A stretch of DNA of 64,000 bases from Hyposmocoma kahamanoa (Eukaryota; Arthropoda; Insecta; Lepidoptera; Cosmopterigidae). Below are positions 1-10,432 of this stretch, piece by piece. Within the stretch, counting starts at the first letter, position 1. The number at the start of each line of letters is the position of its first letter. A program made the position numbers and the translations under genes. Under the pieces are notes generated by a model that had not been told where the DNA came from, searched no databases, and saw nothing but the letters and a program-made list of their open reading frames with translations. The stretch lies in assembly GCF_003589595.1 (NCBI RefSeq), contig NW_020654422.1, forward strand, positions 9,036,742-9,100,741, read 5' to 3'.

Positions 1-5
1 CCGAT

Positions 6-981
6 GTGGAGAACTACCGCTCCATATCTATATTACCTACTCTGTCAAAGCTTTTCGAGAGATTATTTCATAATATCATATATCCGCCCTTACACAACAT
101 CATTATTGAAGAACAACATGGTTGTGTAAGAAAACGCTCTACTGCTAGAAATTTACTGTCATATACAACTTATCTATTTGAAGGTTTAGATAAATATAAG
201 CAAATAGACAGTATTTATACTGACTTTCGGAAAGCTTTTGACAGAGTGGACTACAAAATTTTTCTCGCGAAACTCGCCTTTAACGGTATTTCAGGTAATC
301 TGTTGCGCTGGTTTAAATCCTATATAGAAAACCGTACTCAAAGGGTGGTTATCAAGGGATTTAAGTCTGGTCTTGTTCCGTTGACTTCTGGGGTGCCGCA
401 GGGCTCGATAATGGGTCACTTGTTGTTTATCTTGTTTATAAACGATATACATCTGTGCTTTAAATTTAGCGATTTTCTATAATACGCCGACGATCGTAAA
501 GTCTATCATACGATTGAAGACATAGAAGACCATCGGAGACTTCAACAAGATTTGGATAGGTTTATAATCTACTGTGTTAATAATAAGCTGAGTCTTAGTT
601 TAAACAAATGTAAATCGATTACTTTTACTAAAAAAAAAAAAAAGGAACTTTATTAACAGTACCTATGCACTGAGAAGCACTCGTCTTGAAGTGGTCGATT
701 CCATTAGAGATCTCGGAGTAAGTTAAGAAAATATAATTTGCTTACACTAAAATTAAGACGTTTACAGCTGGAAACCATGTTACTTTACGACTTGTGCCAT
801 GATAGATATGACTGTATACCTCTTATTTGGTACCAGTGCATGTCGTCCAAACGCTGGAATACGTTCGCCGCTGTATCGATTAATGGAAAATTACAATAAC
901 CACTTTAACTCTGTAGACATATTATCTACCCGCATTGGTGTGTTTAAAAATATAATTTTGAACTTACTTAGAGATGTATGA
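6..981 (+). pseudogene. Jockey-like non-LTR retrotransposon, reverse transcriptase and 3' part (broken)
   Basis: Remnant of a LINE ORF2 that would copy element RNA into DNA at the insertion site. The open part (6-482) carries reverse-transcriptase motif A (YTDFRKAFDRV) and motif B (SGVPQGSIMG...LFINDI). A TAA at 480-482 stops the frame directly before the catalytic YADD (codons 483-494), which continues in the same frame, so the break is one nonsense change. A second break is a frameshift in the A-run at 630-643. Downstream, LTLKLRRLQ and LYRLMENYN-like pieces (about 730-981) match the usual C-terminal end of jockey-type ORF2 with internal loss. The 5' part, including the endonuclease, is outside the window or missing. 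Assignment to a jockey-like clade is from motif style; a CR1-like element is the alternative. Confidence 0.88.
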
Positions 982-1307
982 AGTCATTTACTATTCAATT
1001 ATTATTTTTCTTTTCCTTTTATATTAGCCTTGGAATCTTGTGTCATACAATATAACTCGTTATGTGTGTAACCCATGTGTACTTATGTAGTAATTATTAT
1101 TATTATTATTATTATTATTGTATCAAGGTTTAATTTGTTTAGTATTGTACATAATAACTATTTTTTAATTATACATTCTTCAGTAGTTTATTAAAAATGC
1201 ATCACCACTTCTCAGTTTTTTGTAGTAACTAGTGCATAACGGTGAAAATTACTTTTAAGTTTTAATTGTGTCTACTGTTTGTTGAACCAAATAAATTAAA
1301 AAAAAAA
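982..1307 (+). repeat. Probable LINE 3' UTR with (ATT)n tract and A-rich end
   Basis: This follows the reverse-transcriptase remnant and has no coding potential. It contains a pure ATT microsatellite at about 1092-1119 and ends in AATAAATT followed by about ten A's (1289-1306). That pattern fits the 3' untranslated region and poly(A) end of the upstream element. The next LINE relic begins immediately after it, so one element may have inserted into another. The exact boundary is not proven. Confidence 0.45.
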
Positions 1308-1950
1308 TACGCCAGGCTAGTCTGGAGTCATTCAGCATACACGCACCTGGTGAATACAGCACTAAATGACACATGTCGAATTATTACTGACTGTCTGAAA
1401 CCAACCCCTGTCGGTATGCTGTTCCCGTTGGCTGGTGTTGCCACTCCGCACATCCGTAGAGACGTGGCTCCCTTGGAATGCTTAAAAAAAAGAGACCGAC
1501 TCGCGACACCCATTACATCACGTGCCTGTAATCCAGAGGCAAAAGAGTCACCATAGCTTCATTAAATAAGATGATACCCTCTGGTCGGGGAAAATAAGCA
1601 GGTCCTAATAAGTCTCTGGACGGAGAGATACCCCACGGCGTCACTCATCCCGCTGTCGGAACATCTCCCTCCTGGGCATGATCTACCTTGGCAAACTTGG
1701 AAGTCCCTAAATAGGCTGCGGACCCAAGTCGGCCCAAGCAAGGAGTGCCTGCACGGGTTCGGTTACAGCTCGGAGAACGCATGTCCATGTGGTGCCTCTC
1801 CGCAGACATCTTTTGTCCTGCTCTGCGTGTCCCTACACCTGCATACGCGAGGACCTGTATAACGCCACTGACAATGCTATCTCAGTCGCTAAATACTGGT
1901 CCTCACAAATATAAACGTCATAGTCGACACGCCGAGAAGAAGATCATTTA
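1308..1950 (+). pseudogene. Second non-LTR retrotransposon, ORF2 C-terminus (decayed)
   Basis: The C-terminal end of a different jockey-type ORF2. 1308-1556 reads VWSHSAYTHLVNTALNDTCR and PTPVGMLFPLAGVATPHIRR, the stretch that follows the RT/thumb region in these elements. After a gap and frameshift, 1690-1900 encodes a WKSLNRLRTQVGRSKECL-like segment, then a zinc-knuckle-like ACPCGASPQTSF and REDLYNATDNAISVAKYW, the usual terminal motif order. No single frame spans it, so it is a dead copy. It has the same C-terminal architecture as the minus-strand relic at 8270-9140. Confidence 0.75.
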
Positions 1951-4064
1951 GCAAATAACCACAAAAGTCTTAAAATCTGCATAGGCCCTAACTTTAACAT
2001 TCCGAGTTATCATTAAGTTATATTTTCCCAAACGATAAAGTTACTTGAAAGAAAAATCGCCCGGCAAACCAATGTATAAGCATCGATGTAGAAACAAAAA
2101 GTTTAAAAATAAATCTAATACTGCAACATACTCAATAAATATATTGTAGAATATTTCATAGCAGCCGGACCATGCAATATGTGTCTTACAAGCTCAGTTC
2201 CTTAAAAGAGTGTTGGAAAATATTGGCGTGAATAGGCATTAGAGTACACAACTCCACTTCATCCAAGCCAGTGTCTGAGTGCAAAGGCGTGTCGAGTCCG
2301 GACGGGCCGACGGCCTCCGTGAAAATTCAGCCGTGCCGGAAAATATGGCCGCTGATGGAACCTTAATGTTTCCGACTTGCCCGGTCACTTGCGGTCAGCC
2401 GATCTTCGACGTTCCCTATAAAACTTTGCCGGCAATAAAGTTATGGACACAAATAACACTCCTCATTTTGTTTTTCATGGAGAGCAAGTGACGGGTTAAT
2501 CTACACTCTATTACTGTTTATTTTACCGACAAAAAATACGTTCATAAATCTTGCATTCATTTAATTGTTATTTACCTATACCACATTATTACGTATTCTA
2601 TTCATTGTGTCATCATGTCAAAAACATTGAATTGATGATGGTGTTTTGGACAATGTGTCTCAAATACAAAGATTCCTATGTATGTACATATATCCTGTAA
2701 CCTAATGTTAGATTTGTCTTGGTCAAGAATGTTTAGTAAGTATATACAATAAAAGCGTTGATATCAATAACGTGCAGTTAAATCCATTATGGCTATGTTC
2801 ATTCATGCGTTGTCTGCGAATAAAAATCTTATTTAATGTATCGTATTGAAGTTGGTTGTCGTGTATCCGTCGGAAGATCAAAAAGGACTATTCAAGTTTA
2901 TTTACAGTATCAATGGCAAAATCAGTGAGTGAACAAATGAGCATACGTTTCGGAGATAGCTCCGGCGCCGGCGCGGTATCATTTCCGCACGTCAATCACG
3001 TGTCGCGCGCGTATGTGTGCGTCCGCTAATGAGTTCGCGCTGACCGATTCTATCTACTGTTAATACTTGTAATTGAAAATAAATGCTTGGAGGTAAGAAA
3101 AAGGCCTTGCAGTAGGAATTTTATTTATTTATTCATTTTTAAGGGGTATCAAACAATTGTACATGGCATGATTACTCGTTGTGAATTTCTCTAACATAAG
3201 TACACGTACGATCAACAATATTGTTGAAATTTAACGAAAATGGAATGGTATACTTATATAGTCGCTAAGTGGCAATAAGGAGTTTTAAGCAGTAGTTACG
3301 TGCCAATCAACCGTTTTCTGTATCCACAGCTAACGACTTCTCTCGAACAGAACTTCTAATTTATTGATTTTGCATTTAGCAAAAGCTCATTAGTTAAGTA
3401 TTAAAAATCATTCGTGAGTAAAGGATATCTTGAATCATTGCCAGTGTACCGATGAGTGCCTCTACTACGTGTATTTTTTTATAATATCATTTGTACACAA
3501 AATGTTACTTATTCTTGTGACAGCTGGGTCGCTGTACGATGATAATCAGTACACTGTAAACTGATGGTAGAAGCACTGATCGGCAAACAGGCAATGTTTT
3601 TTATTTTTAATGTTCAACTAACGAGCTTCTGCTAAATACAAAATCGATATACTGCCCACAGTTAATGATACATGTTCGGACATAGATCTTACAAATTCAT
3701 AGAGGTTTATTTGTGTACCTATTACATTTTGTGATTTAAAGGTTAGTTATAATAAAGATCATGTAACTGATCTACAGCAAATAATATTGGAAATGCTTAT
3801 ATTTTGGAAATCTAAAATCTGAAAGTGGTAGTACTAGGTCAAGTCGTGTATCATTTGTTAATAGTTTATAGTTTTTAAGCGATCTTAAAAAGCTATCTTC
3901 ACACGACAATCCCCCTTCTTACTACTGAAATGAAAAAGCTGTAAACTAATTGACTTAACTAATAAACAAAGTAATTAAGACTGATGTTTATAATTCAGAT
4001 TTTTATATTTTACAGGAAAAATAAGTCTCCAACATTTTTAGAAAAAGATAACTAAAACTGTTTA
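1951..4064. other. Intergenic, no gene recognised
   Basis: AT-rich sequence with many stops in all frames. A short GC-rich patch at about 2955-3050 (several CG dinucleotides and GCGCGC) stands out from the background, but nothing identifies it as a promoter or exon. 2270-2420 is also less AT-rich and open in one frame, without recognisable protein similarity. Confidence 0.5.
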
Positions 4065-4105
4065 AACTCATGCAGCAACGGTCCTGCACCGTTGCTGCAT
4101 GAGTT
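4065..4105. repeat. Perfect 18-bp inverted repeat, 5-nt loop
   Basis: AACTCATGCAGCAACGGT at 4065-4082 is followed by a CCTGC loop and its exact reverse complement at 4088-4105. It lies 82 bp outside the left end of the mariner element and is not part of its terminal repeats. The arms are GC-richer than the surroundings. No function can be assigned; a small RNA precursor or a fold-back transposon remnant is possible. Confidence 0.8.
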
Positions 4106-4187
4106 CCTTCAGCCCACGTGGTGGTTTTTGTCCTAATGCGATCAGCATTCTACAACAGATTTCTAAATTACATTATTTTTAATAATA

Positions 4188-4214
4188 GGGGTTAAAGTAT
4201 GAAATTGCCGATTT
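4188..4214 (+). repeat. mariner terminal inverted repeat, left
   Basis: Starts GGGGTTAAAGTATGA next to TA at 4186-4187. It pairs with 5439-5465 read on the opposite strand, differing near its middle (A versus G) and near its inner end (A versus T). It is the presumed binding and cleavage site of the transposase. Confidence 0.92.
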
Positions 4215-4262
4215 GTACTGAAAATCTAAATTGTTTATTTTTTAAATTTTTAACAAATTTAT

Positions 4263-5282
4263 TTAATCAAAATAGTTGCCATTATTATCTATACGTTGCT
4301 GCCATCTAATGGGAAGGTTATTAATGCCTTTGCGATAGAACTCCGACGATCTAGACTGCACAAACTGTGTGAAAGCATTTTGTACTGCCTCCTGGGAAGA
4401 AAACTTCTTGTCACGTAGATAATTGTCCAAATCACGAAAAAAATGGTAGTCCGTTGGAGCAAGGTCTGGTGAATACGGAGGATGACGAATGGTTTCTAAC
4501 TGCAGTTCCTGAAGGGTCAAAATGGTTTCTCGTGCTGTGTGAGGTCTCGCGTTGTCGTGGAGCAATAATGGTGAAGATCGATTCATGAGTCGGGGCTGTT
4601 TTACTGCTAGTTTTGTCAACATGGTTCGGAGTTCGGCACAATAGACATCTGCCGTTATTGCTTGACCAGATCGGAGAAAACTATAGTGAATAACACCATG
4701 CTGAGACCACCAAACAGTTACCATTACCTTTTTATTGGTAAGTTTTGCTTTAGGACACTGTTGTGGCATTTGACCTGGGGTCAGCCATTGCATTTTTCTT
4801 TTCCGGTTATCATAAAGAATCCACTTTTCATCACATGTTACAATTCGATCCAATATTCCTTCATTTCTGTACCGGTTCAACAAGGCAACACAAGTTTCAA
4901 CACGCGTTTCTTTCTGCAGATCAGTCAAATCATGAGGCACCCATTTTTCGTATTTTTTTATTTTATTGATTTGACGCAAGTGAGTCAATATTGTGGGTAA
5001 GGTAACGTTAAACCATGCCGCTAATTCCTGGGTAGTTTGACTAGGATCGGCTTCCACTATCTCTCTTAATTCATCGTTATTCACTTGTGTGGGCGGTCTT
5101 CCTCGTGGCTCGTTCTTTAAGTCGAAATTTCCATCACGAAAGCGTTTAAACCAAAATCGCACGGTGCGTTCATTAGTAGACCCCTCTCCAAACGAAGCAT
5201 TGATATTGCGGGCTGTTTCTGCCGCGTTAGTTCCGCGTCGGAACTCGTATTCAAAAATCACTCGAATTTTCGCAGTATCCAT
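4263..5282 (-). CDS. mariner transposase, 339 aa, intact
   Basis: This enzyme excises and reinserts the surrounding element by cut-and-paste at TA sites in nuclear DNA. The N-terminal half (about residues 1-110) has two helix-turn-helix-like segments separated by the GRPP hook (residues 61-64). WVPHDL, the linker motif of mariner transposases, is at 114-119. The catalytic triad is complete: D151 in TCDEKW, D243 in HDNARPH and D278 in YSPDLAPTDYHFF. The last two are separated by 34 residues, the DD34D spacing that defines mariner rather than Tc1 (DD34E). The length is close to the family norm of about 340-350. The ATG at 5280-5282 gives the usual N-terminus. The TAA stop is overlapped by AATAAA, a possible polyadenylation signal. 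There are no internal stops or frameshifts. The subfamily (cecropia-, mori- or other-like) cannot be fixed by eye. Confidence 0.96.
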   Translation of the reverse strand: MDTAKIRVIFEYEFRRGTNAAETARNINASFGEGSTNERTVRFWFKRFRDGNFDLKNEPRGRPPTQVNNDELREIVEADPSQTTQELAAWFNVTLPTILTHLRQINKIKKYEKWVPHDLTDLQKETRVETCVALLNRYRNEGILDRIVTCDEKWILYDNRKRKMQWLTPGQMPQQCPKAKLTNKKVMVTVWWSQHGVIHYSFLRSGQAITADVYCAELRTMLTKLAVKQPRLMNRSSPLLLHDNARPHTARETILTLQELQLETIRHPPYSPDLAPTDYHFFRDLDNYLRDKKFSSQEAVQNAFTQFVQSRSSEFYRKGINNLPIRWQQRIDNNGNYFD

Positions 5283-5438
5283 CTTTCTTGTCTAAATTGA
5301 ATAACAAAAACAATTGAAAGTCGATATTCAAATGTTTCAAATTAAAAAAAAAAAATCACAGAAAACATTTGAAAAAAGTTTCATTCGAAAACCTCAAACC
5401 ATGAAGATTCTATGAAAATTCAAAGAACCTATTGCAAT

Positions 5439-5465
5439 AAAACGGCAATCTCATACTTTAACCCC
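5439..5465 (-). repeat. mariner terminal inverted repeat, right
   Basis: Inverted copy of the left terminus, followed by TA at 5466-5467. It lies about 157 bp upstream of the transposase start codon, so the intervening stretch presumably holds the transposase promoter. Confidence 0.92.
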
Positions 5466-5467
5466 TA

Positions 5468-6114
5468 ATAATATATAATTGTATAATATATACGTAAGTA
5501 ATTGGCTACACAAGCATGCGAGGAAAGCATCATGGCTCCTTTTCTTCTAACCATAAAAGGATTCCGGAAACAATTTCTTGAGACGGTACCGTCGGGTGAT
5601 ATAAACCGTAACAACAAGTGAGGTAATCCGTAAAAACGATTCTCTCAAAATTAACTCAATCGACGCTCCAGTTTTCTTTTACCTTTTTCTCAGAAATTTC
5701 CGCCAATAATCTGCTTTAACGGCGAGGGTATAATCAAAAATAATACAAAGAAAATTAAGTTGTTGTATCAGTTACTTAACTACCACAGTTCTTAAATTCG
5801 AAAATATTTTGCAATTCAACTTTTAAAACAATATTGCTATAATTATTGTTATAAGGTTCATATCAAGGAACTTATCCAAATCGTCCTTTGTGTGATAAAC
5901 CCACTTGTGACTATACGTCAAAAGTGATTTTATCGCATGGAAGCATTGACTTACAAATAATGGAAGTCATAAAAATAATACGAAATACATGAAACAAATT
6001 ATGTATACTTGTATGAAATTTTATGATTCTCTTATTTAAGCATAAATCTCCTATTTACCCATAAGGTTAAACAATGTAGAGCTTCACCGGGAGTATCAAT
6101 ATAAATAAACTTAG
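5468..6114. other. Intergenic, nothing recognised
   Basis: AT-rich DNA without open frames of interest or clear repeats. Confidence 0.5.
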
Positions 6115-6450
6115 GCCATTTAATCATCGACAATCTCACATCCGAAGGTTTACGCGCTGTAGTGAACAAGCAAAAATCCTGCTTTTTAAAGCGTACTACC
6201 AAGTTTTCTATACGTCTAACCTTTTGGGCCAACTATACGTTTAAGACTATCAGCGCCCTACGAGTGCAGTACAACAATGGTTTTCGGATGTTGTTGGGGC
6301 TGCCTCGTTTCTGCAGTGCGTCAGGCATGTTTGCGCTGACACATACGGATGACTTTTATGCCATTATGCATATTATGCGTAAAAAACCATTGTCAGTACT
6401 AACTCGTCTTCTATGCGGCAGCTTTTTTCGCCTCGCGTATGAAGCATAAT
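6115..6450 (+). pseudogene. LINE ORF2 C-terminal fragment
   Basis: The longest frame (6162-6449) reads WANYTFKTISALRVQYNNGF then RMLLGLPRFCSASGMFA. This is the characteristic C-terminal segment of a non-LTR ORF2 (Leu-Arg-Val-Gln-Tyr-Asn-Asn, Gly-Leu-Pro-x-x-Cys-Ser-Ala-Ser-Gly-Met-Phe). Just upstream another frame gives ILLFKAYYQVFYTSN, the segment that should precede it, so a frameshift lies near 6210-6225. The motif set differs from the elements at 6-981 and 1308-1950, so this is a third LINE lineage. The clade is not certain. Confidence 0.72.
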
Positions 6451-7320
6451 TTGTACTTCAATTGTGTTTTAATTTGATTTCTTTTTTTTTAGTACTGCTA
6501 AGACAGTTTTTAAGAATCAACATTGATAACAAACCAAACTGGACTGTTTGTGGTCTGAAAAATAACATTTACTATTATTATAAAAAAATATCGACTAATT
6601 TCGTTTGCAGAATCTTTAAACCTCTTTAAACCTCTCTTGTGAAAAGTTGTCATTTTGCAGATGTGACCTTGATTCACCAAGGGTGCGAAATAATCTGTAC
6701 TCGTGATATCCATAAAATACAAAGCAGTGAACCAAAATCTAAGTTTGTTTTCCTCAAAAGTTGGTTGTCTATAAAAAAATACGTGAAAAGCTCCATTTAG
6801 TTACAGGAAAACGAGATTCGAAGAGGGTGGCGTGAGGGCGAGCATCAACACTTATTAAAAGGGGATTAACTCGTTAAAGTCCGATTGAACTTGAGATTCT
6901 ACCGCGAGTGCCAACCACTAACTTTTCGAAACTCTGATTTCTGCTTATTTATTATCGCTGTTATAACTTTAATTGAGTTGTTAAGAACCGCCAAGTATTT
7001 AACCCCATATCGCTATAATGAAGGATTTTGTGTCTGAATCAACGTATTTCCCCACTAGTTACTTAATTAATATATTCGCGTTGATTTATTGCTATTACTG
7101 GGTAAATCCGATTATATGGCTTGAGACAAACGGTCTCACAAAACAGATTTTGTAGTAGATACAATAATAACATATAGAGTAACCTGTAATTTTTAGAAAA
7201 AAAAAATCCAATTTTATATTAAAAACAAAAAAACATACACAGTAGTGACTATACATGCTGTTACTGATGGGTTCAATAATACCTAAGAACTATTTACTAG
7301 TTAAATTTTCGACTTTTCTT
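6451..7320. other. Intergenic, nothing recognised
   Basis: AT-rich DNA with no supportable gene. Short ORFs here have no recognisable similarity. Confidence 0.5.
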
Positions 7321-7321
7321 A

Positions 7322-7517
7322 CAAATAAATAAATAACGCTCACGCTCATAGCCCCGTACTAGGAAAACCCTGTGTCATGGATATACACATAGAGCGTCAC
7401 AAATTACACCCAAACTCACGAGAGAAATAAATGTAAGCCTTACAAACATTTCTCCCGGCCTGGGATCGAACCCAGGACCTGTGCGTGGCAGACCAGCATT
7501 CGGCCACGTAGGCAGTT
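7322..7517 (-). repeat. tRNA-headed SINE, family A, minus-strand copy
   Basis: Read on the minus strand it begins with a tRNA-like head carrying box A (GTGGCCGAATGC) and box B (GGTTCGATCCC). A body follows with CTCTCGTGAGTTTGGGTGTA and ACACAGGGTTTTCCTAGTAC, then a TTATTTATTTATT tail. The copy at 17994-18232 has the same order. Propagation would depend on RNA polymerase III transcription and a partner LINE. The acceptor stem does not pair, so it is not a functional tRNA. Confidence 0.82.
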
Positions 7518-7659
7518 ATATCACCATTTAATTTTGTCTTCTCTTATGTTATATATAACCTGAAGATGAACTTTTTTTAATGCATTAACTTATTTATAAT
7601 TGACGGGAAGATATAAGGAAAAGAAAAAGAAGAAGTCTAAAATAGCGTGTATTATACAA

Positions 7660-7780
7660 GTAAAGAAGGGATCATAGTGAGCAGCTATAAAGAGGTCAAG
7701 GAGCTGACTATGAACCGTGAGGAGTGGAGGAGGCTACACCGACAAGAGCCTGGCTCTTAAATAGGATGATGATGAACTAA
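7660..7780 (+). pseudogene. RTE-like LINE ORF2 terminal fragment
   Basis: One frame reads ELTMNREEWRRLHRQEPGS and then stops, followed by a GATGATGATG-type run. A conserved R-x-x-W-R-R end and a GATGATG tail are typical of the 3' ends of RTE-type LINEs in insects. Only this end survives. Confidence 0.5.
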
Positions 7781-8269
7781 TATACGATTTGTTAAGGTCC
7801 CATACCTAAAACAAAAATCAGCCATACCCGTAAAAATCTCACATACACCATCTTAAAAAAATGTTACATCCTTGAGCGTTTTTCTGTGGAAACCCTAGAT
7901 CTCTGGGAGGCTACAGGCGAAAGTATACGCCAAGGAGCTTTGAGTTCATCTCGGGTTGAAAGCCTATCCATAAGGGAAACGTTGTCTACCTTCTAAGTAT
8001 AAATATGCTGAGTATAAATATGTTGCATAGTTTCTTTTCGTGCTGTTTTCAGGTAATTTTATAATATAATGTTAATCTTTCATTTTATTGTGAGCGCAGC
8101 GCTACTCTGGGCAATTTGGAGTTTCATTGGATATTAACTAATCGAACTCAATGACATACGATAGACTTGATATTAAAATTCAGTCATAGTTCATCCATTT
8201 CCTTTGAAATTATTATATTTTTAAAATTTCACTTGTAGGCCTAAAAATGGCCAAATTTGCCTGAAAGAA
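7781..8269. other. Intergenic, nothing recognised
   Basis: No gene. 7880-8000 is slightly GC-richer but has no identifiable content. Confidence 0.45.
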
Positions 8270-9140
8270 TTCTTCTTCTTATGGTATTGATGTCATACAC
8301 TATGCTATTGTGGCGCTCTGAGAACTTAACCACGCCAACGCGGTTGGTTTAACTAGTAACCGCCATTAAATCTTTAAGATTGCAGGTGTCAAGACACGCA
8401 GGGCACGATATGAGATGGGCCATCATTTGAATCGCACCGCACAAACAATCCAGTTAGAACCATCCGATAATCCCCACCTGAAAAAATTGTCCTCACTCTG
8501 ACCAAGCTGTTGGCTCCGAAGCCTATTTAATTAAAGACTGTCATATCAGCCATGGCAATTCGTATCCAGGATGAAGACTCTCAGAAGACGGGACAATGGT
8601 AGTCGATGCTCTATCGCGCCAAAGGTAGCACTTCGCCTGAGCTGTCTCAATGCTCAGAGGATCGACACATTTGACGAACCTTTTCCGGCTCCTTAGTTTC
8701 TGTTGTACTCTGAAATGATCGTGCATAGGGTGTCGAGTGCCGATAGCCATTTTGACTTTTTCGCAAGAGGCTGTTACAGTTCTGCTAGCGAAACTGTGCC
8801 AGCCAGTCGATATAGCAATTTTACCGGGATCGGCATAAGACAGCCAGTTACGATTCGGCAGGTCTCATTTCATTTTGTTGTATGAAGTTGTATCCAATAA
8901 CTTTGCATGGGTAGAACAGCCCCAAAACAAGGCATGCGCATTGGCCAGCAGGAAAGGAAAATGCCAACCTAGCAGTATGCATAACCTGCGGCGAAGCTCC
9001 CCTCTTGGTGGTGGTGGTGAGACTCTGCGGTAAATTATTGCGCTAGTGTACCTTCCCTTTGACACTTTCACAGTTTTTCCTAAAGTTGTACGATCTGCCC
9101 AAATATACGCCCAGATGCTACAGGAACGCCTTGCCATACG
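8270..9140 (-). pseudogene. Jockey-type LINE ORF2 C-terminal relic, minus strand
   Basis: Read on the minus strand, 8270-8460 gives CLCGAIQMMAHLISCPACLD, a zinc-knuckle-like C-x-C-G...H...C motif. KDLMAVTS, a stop, then NRVGVVKFSERH follow, the usual extreme C-terminus of this LINE class. Further upstream (8540-9140) several short frames continue the relic with stops and frameshifts, but similarity there is weak. It is dead, and related in architecture to 1308-1950 on the other strand. Confidence 0.65.
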
Positions 9141-10230
9141 ATATTAAGTTTTCGATCCGCTTGACGGTTGCGAAAAAGGAAAGCGCAGGATTCCGTTTTA
9201 GATGGGTTAAGCCGAAACTAACAAAAAAGTTTAGAAGAAATTAATAATGAATAATAGATTTCGAAATGTAACCCTAGGAATATAATGAACTCTTTATTTT
9301 AAAATGTATCTATCTACGCTTGTTTTTTATTTAATTCATGATATGATTAGCATAATTTTTCATCAAACTACTAAATTGGCGGCCTAGTATTAAGCAATGG
9401 AAATGTCAACAACTCATTCCCTACACATAAAAGTCTATTCGCCAACGTCTGAAAATCGAAATCTTTCTTGGCATTCGATTTCTTTTTCCATACACACGCA
9501 GCGCTAAGTAAGGAACACAATATTTCTTAGGTCAAGACAAATTGCGGTCGGGCGTTAGTTTGATTGGATGTTATTTGTTACCTTTACAATGAACATTAGT
9601 GGCGAGCTAGAGGCACACTTACACACTGTGTGTTCTGTTCTGTGTCTCCTGAACATCTTCTCATTGTTTTCATTTATAATTTTGATTTTCTAAGGGTAAT
9701 CAAAATCTAAGTAGATAAACCTATGTAGTCCTGATAAGTAAGATTTTGATTTATGAATTTTTAAATTCAACTGAAATTCAATTCTCCAAAATGTTTTTAT
9801 ACGAATAGTTTCACCCAGCCATTGTGCACTAATTTGATGAGGGTGAGCCTACCCTCATTCCGGAGCATTAATGAATTAATAGACATCATAAAATGAGAAT
9901 GTAAAACCAGAGGCAGACAGCGAAATGAGAAATGCTAATCGTTTACAACAAAATGGTTGCTATAACTGTTGACTATCTTTTGTCTGAATAAAATATTTTC
10001 ACTTGCACAATAGCGGGAAAGGGGACATGGAATGAGGGAGACATTTCACTGTTTCTATTTCTATATTGTAGCAATTTATTTTAAAGTGCTGCATTATATT
10101 TCACAGATAATGTAAAATTTTAAAACAAGATACCGGTAACTGATTCATACATATTTATAAATCTTCTCGTCGTGGCAGAATCTAAGTACGTAGTCAAAAT
10201 GGATAATTAACAAAAGCACGTAGTTATATA
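9141..10230. other. Intergenic, nothing recognised
   Basis: AT-rich sequence without supportable genes or repeats. Confidence 0.5.
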
Positions 10231-10432
10231 CGTGTTTGAAATTTACCATGAGCTTTTCGGTGAAGAAAATCATCGACTTAATGAAAACTGCGCGTCGAAG
10301 AAGGTTCACAACCTTCGGAAACTTGTGAAGTCCTCAACCCGCATTGGGCAAGGCGTGGCGGACTTTGGTCCAAACCCTCGCCTGAGAGGAACCCGTGCCC
10401 ATGGGATCATCCTATGTTGATAATAATATATA
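10231..10432 (+). repeat. Lepidopteran-type SINE, family B, 5'-truncated
   Basis: Contains the body motifs GAGCTTTTCGGTGAAGAAAA, AACCCGCATTGGGCAAGGCG and CCTGAGAGGAACCCGTGCCC. Each matches the minus-strand SINE at 33,490-33,795 in the same order. The tRNA-like head is missing. The small open frame across it (10,232-10,420) is a by-product. Confidence 0.8.

Larger units (their letters stand above)
4188..5465 (-). mobile_element. Complete mariner (Tc1/mariner) transposon, 1278 bp
   Basis: Terminal inverted repeats of about 27 bp sit at 4188-4214 and 5439-5465. Both begin GGGGTTAAAGTATGA, and I count two clear differences over the arm. TA dinucleotides flank both ends (4186-4187 and 5466-5467), the expected duplicated target of this superfamily. 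The single internal gene is an uninterrupted transposase on the minus strand. A length of about 1.3 kb is normal for mariner. Intact ends plus an open frame indicate a recent insertion, possibly still able to move. Activity itself cannot be judged from sequence. Confidence 0.95.

Noticed and set aside
4662..5000. 112-codon plus-strand ORF
   Set aside because: Antisense shadow of the mariner transposase.
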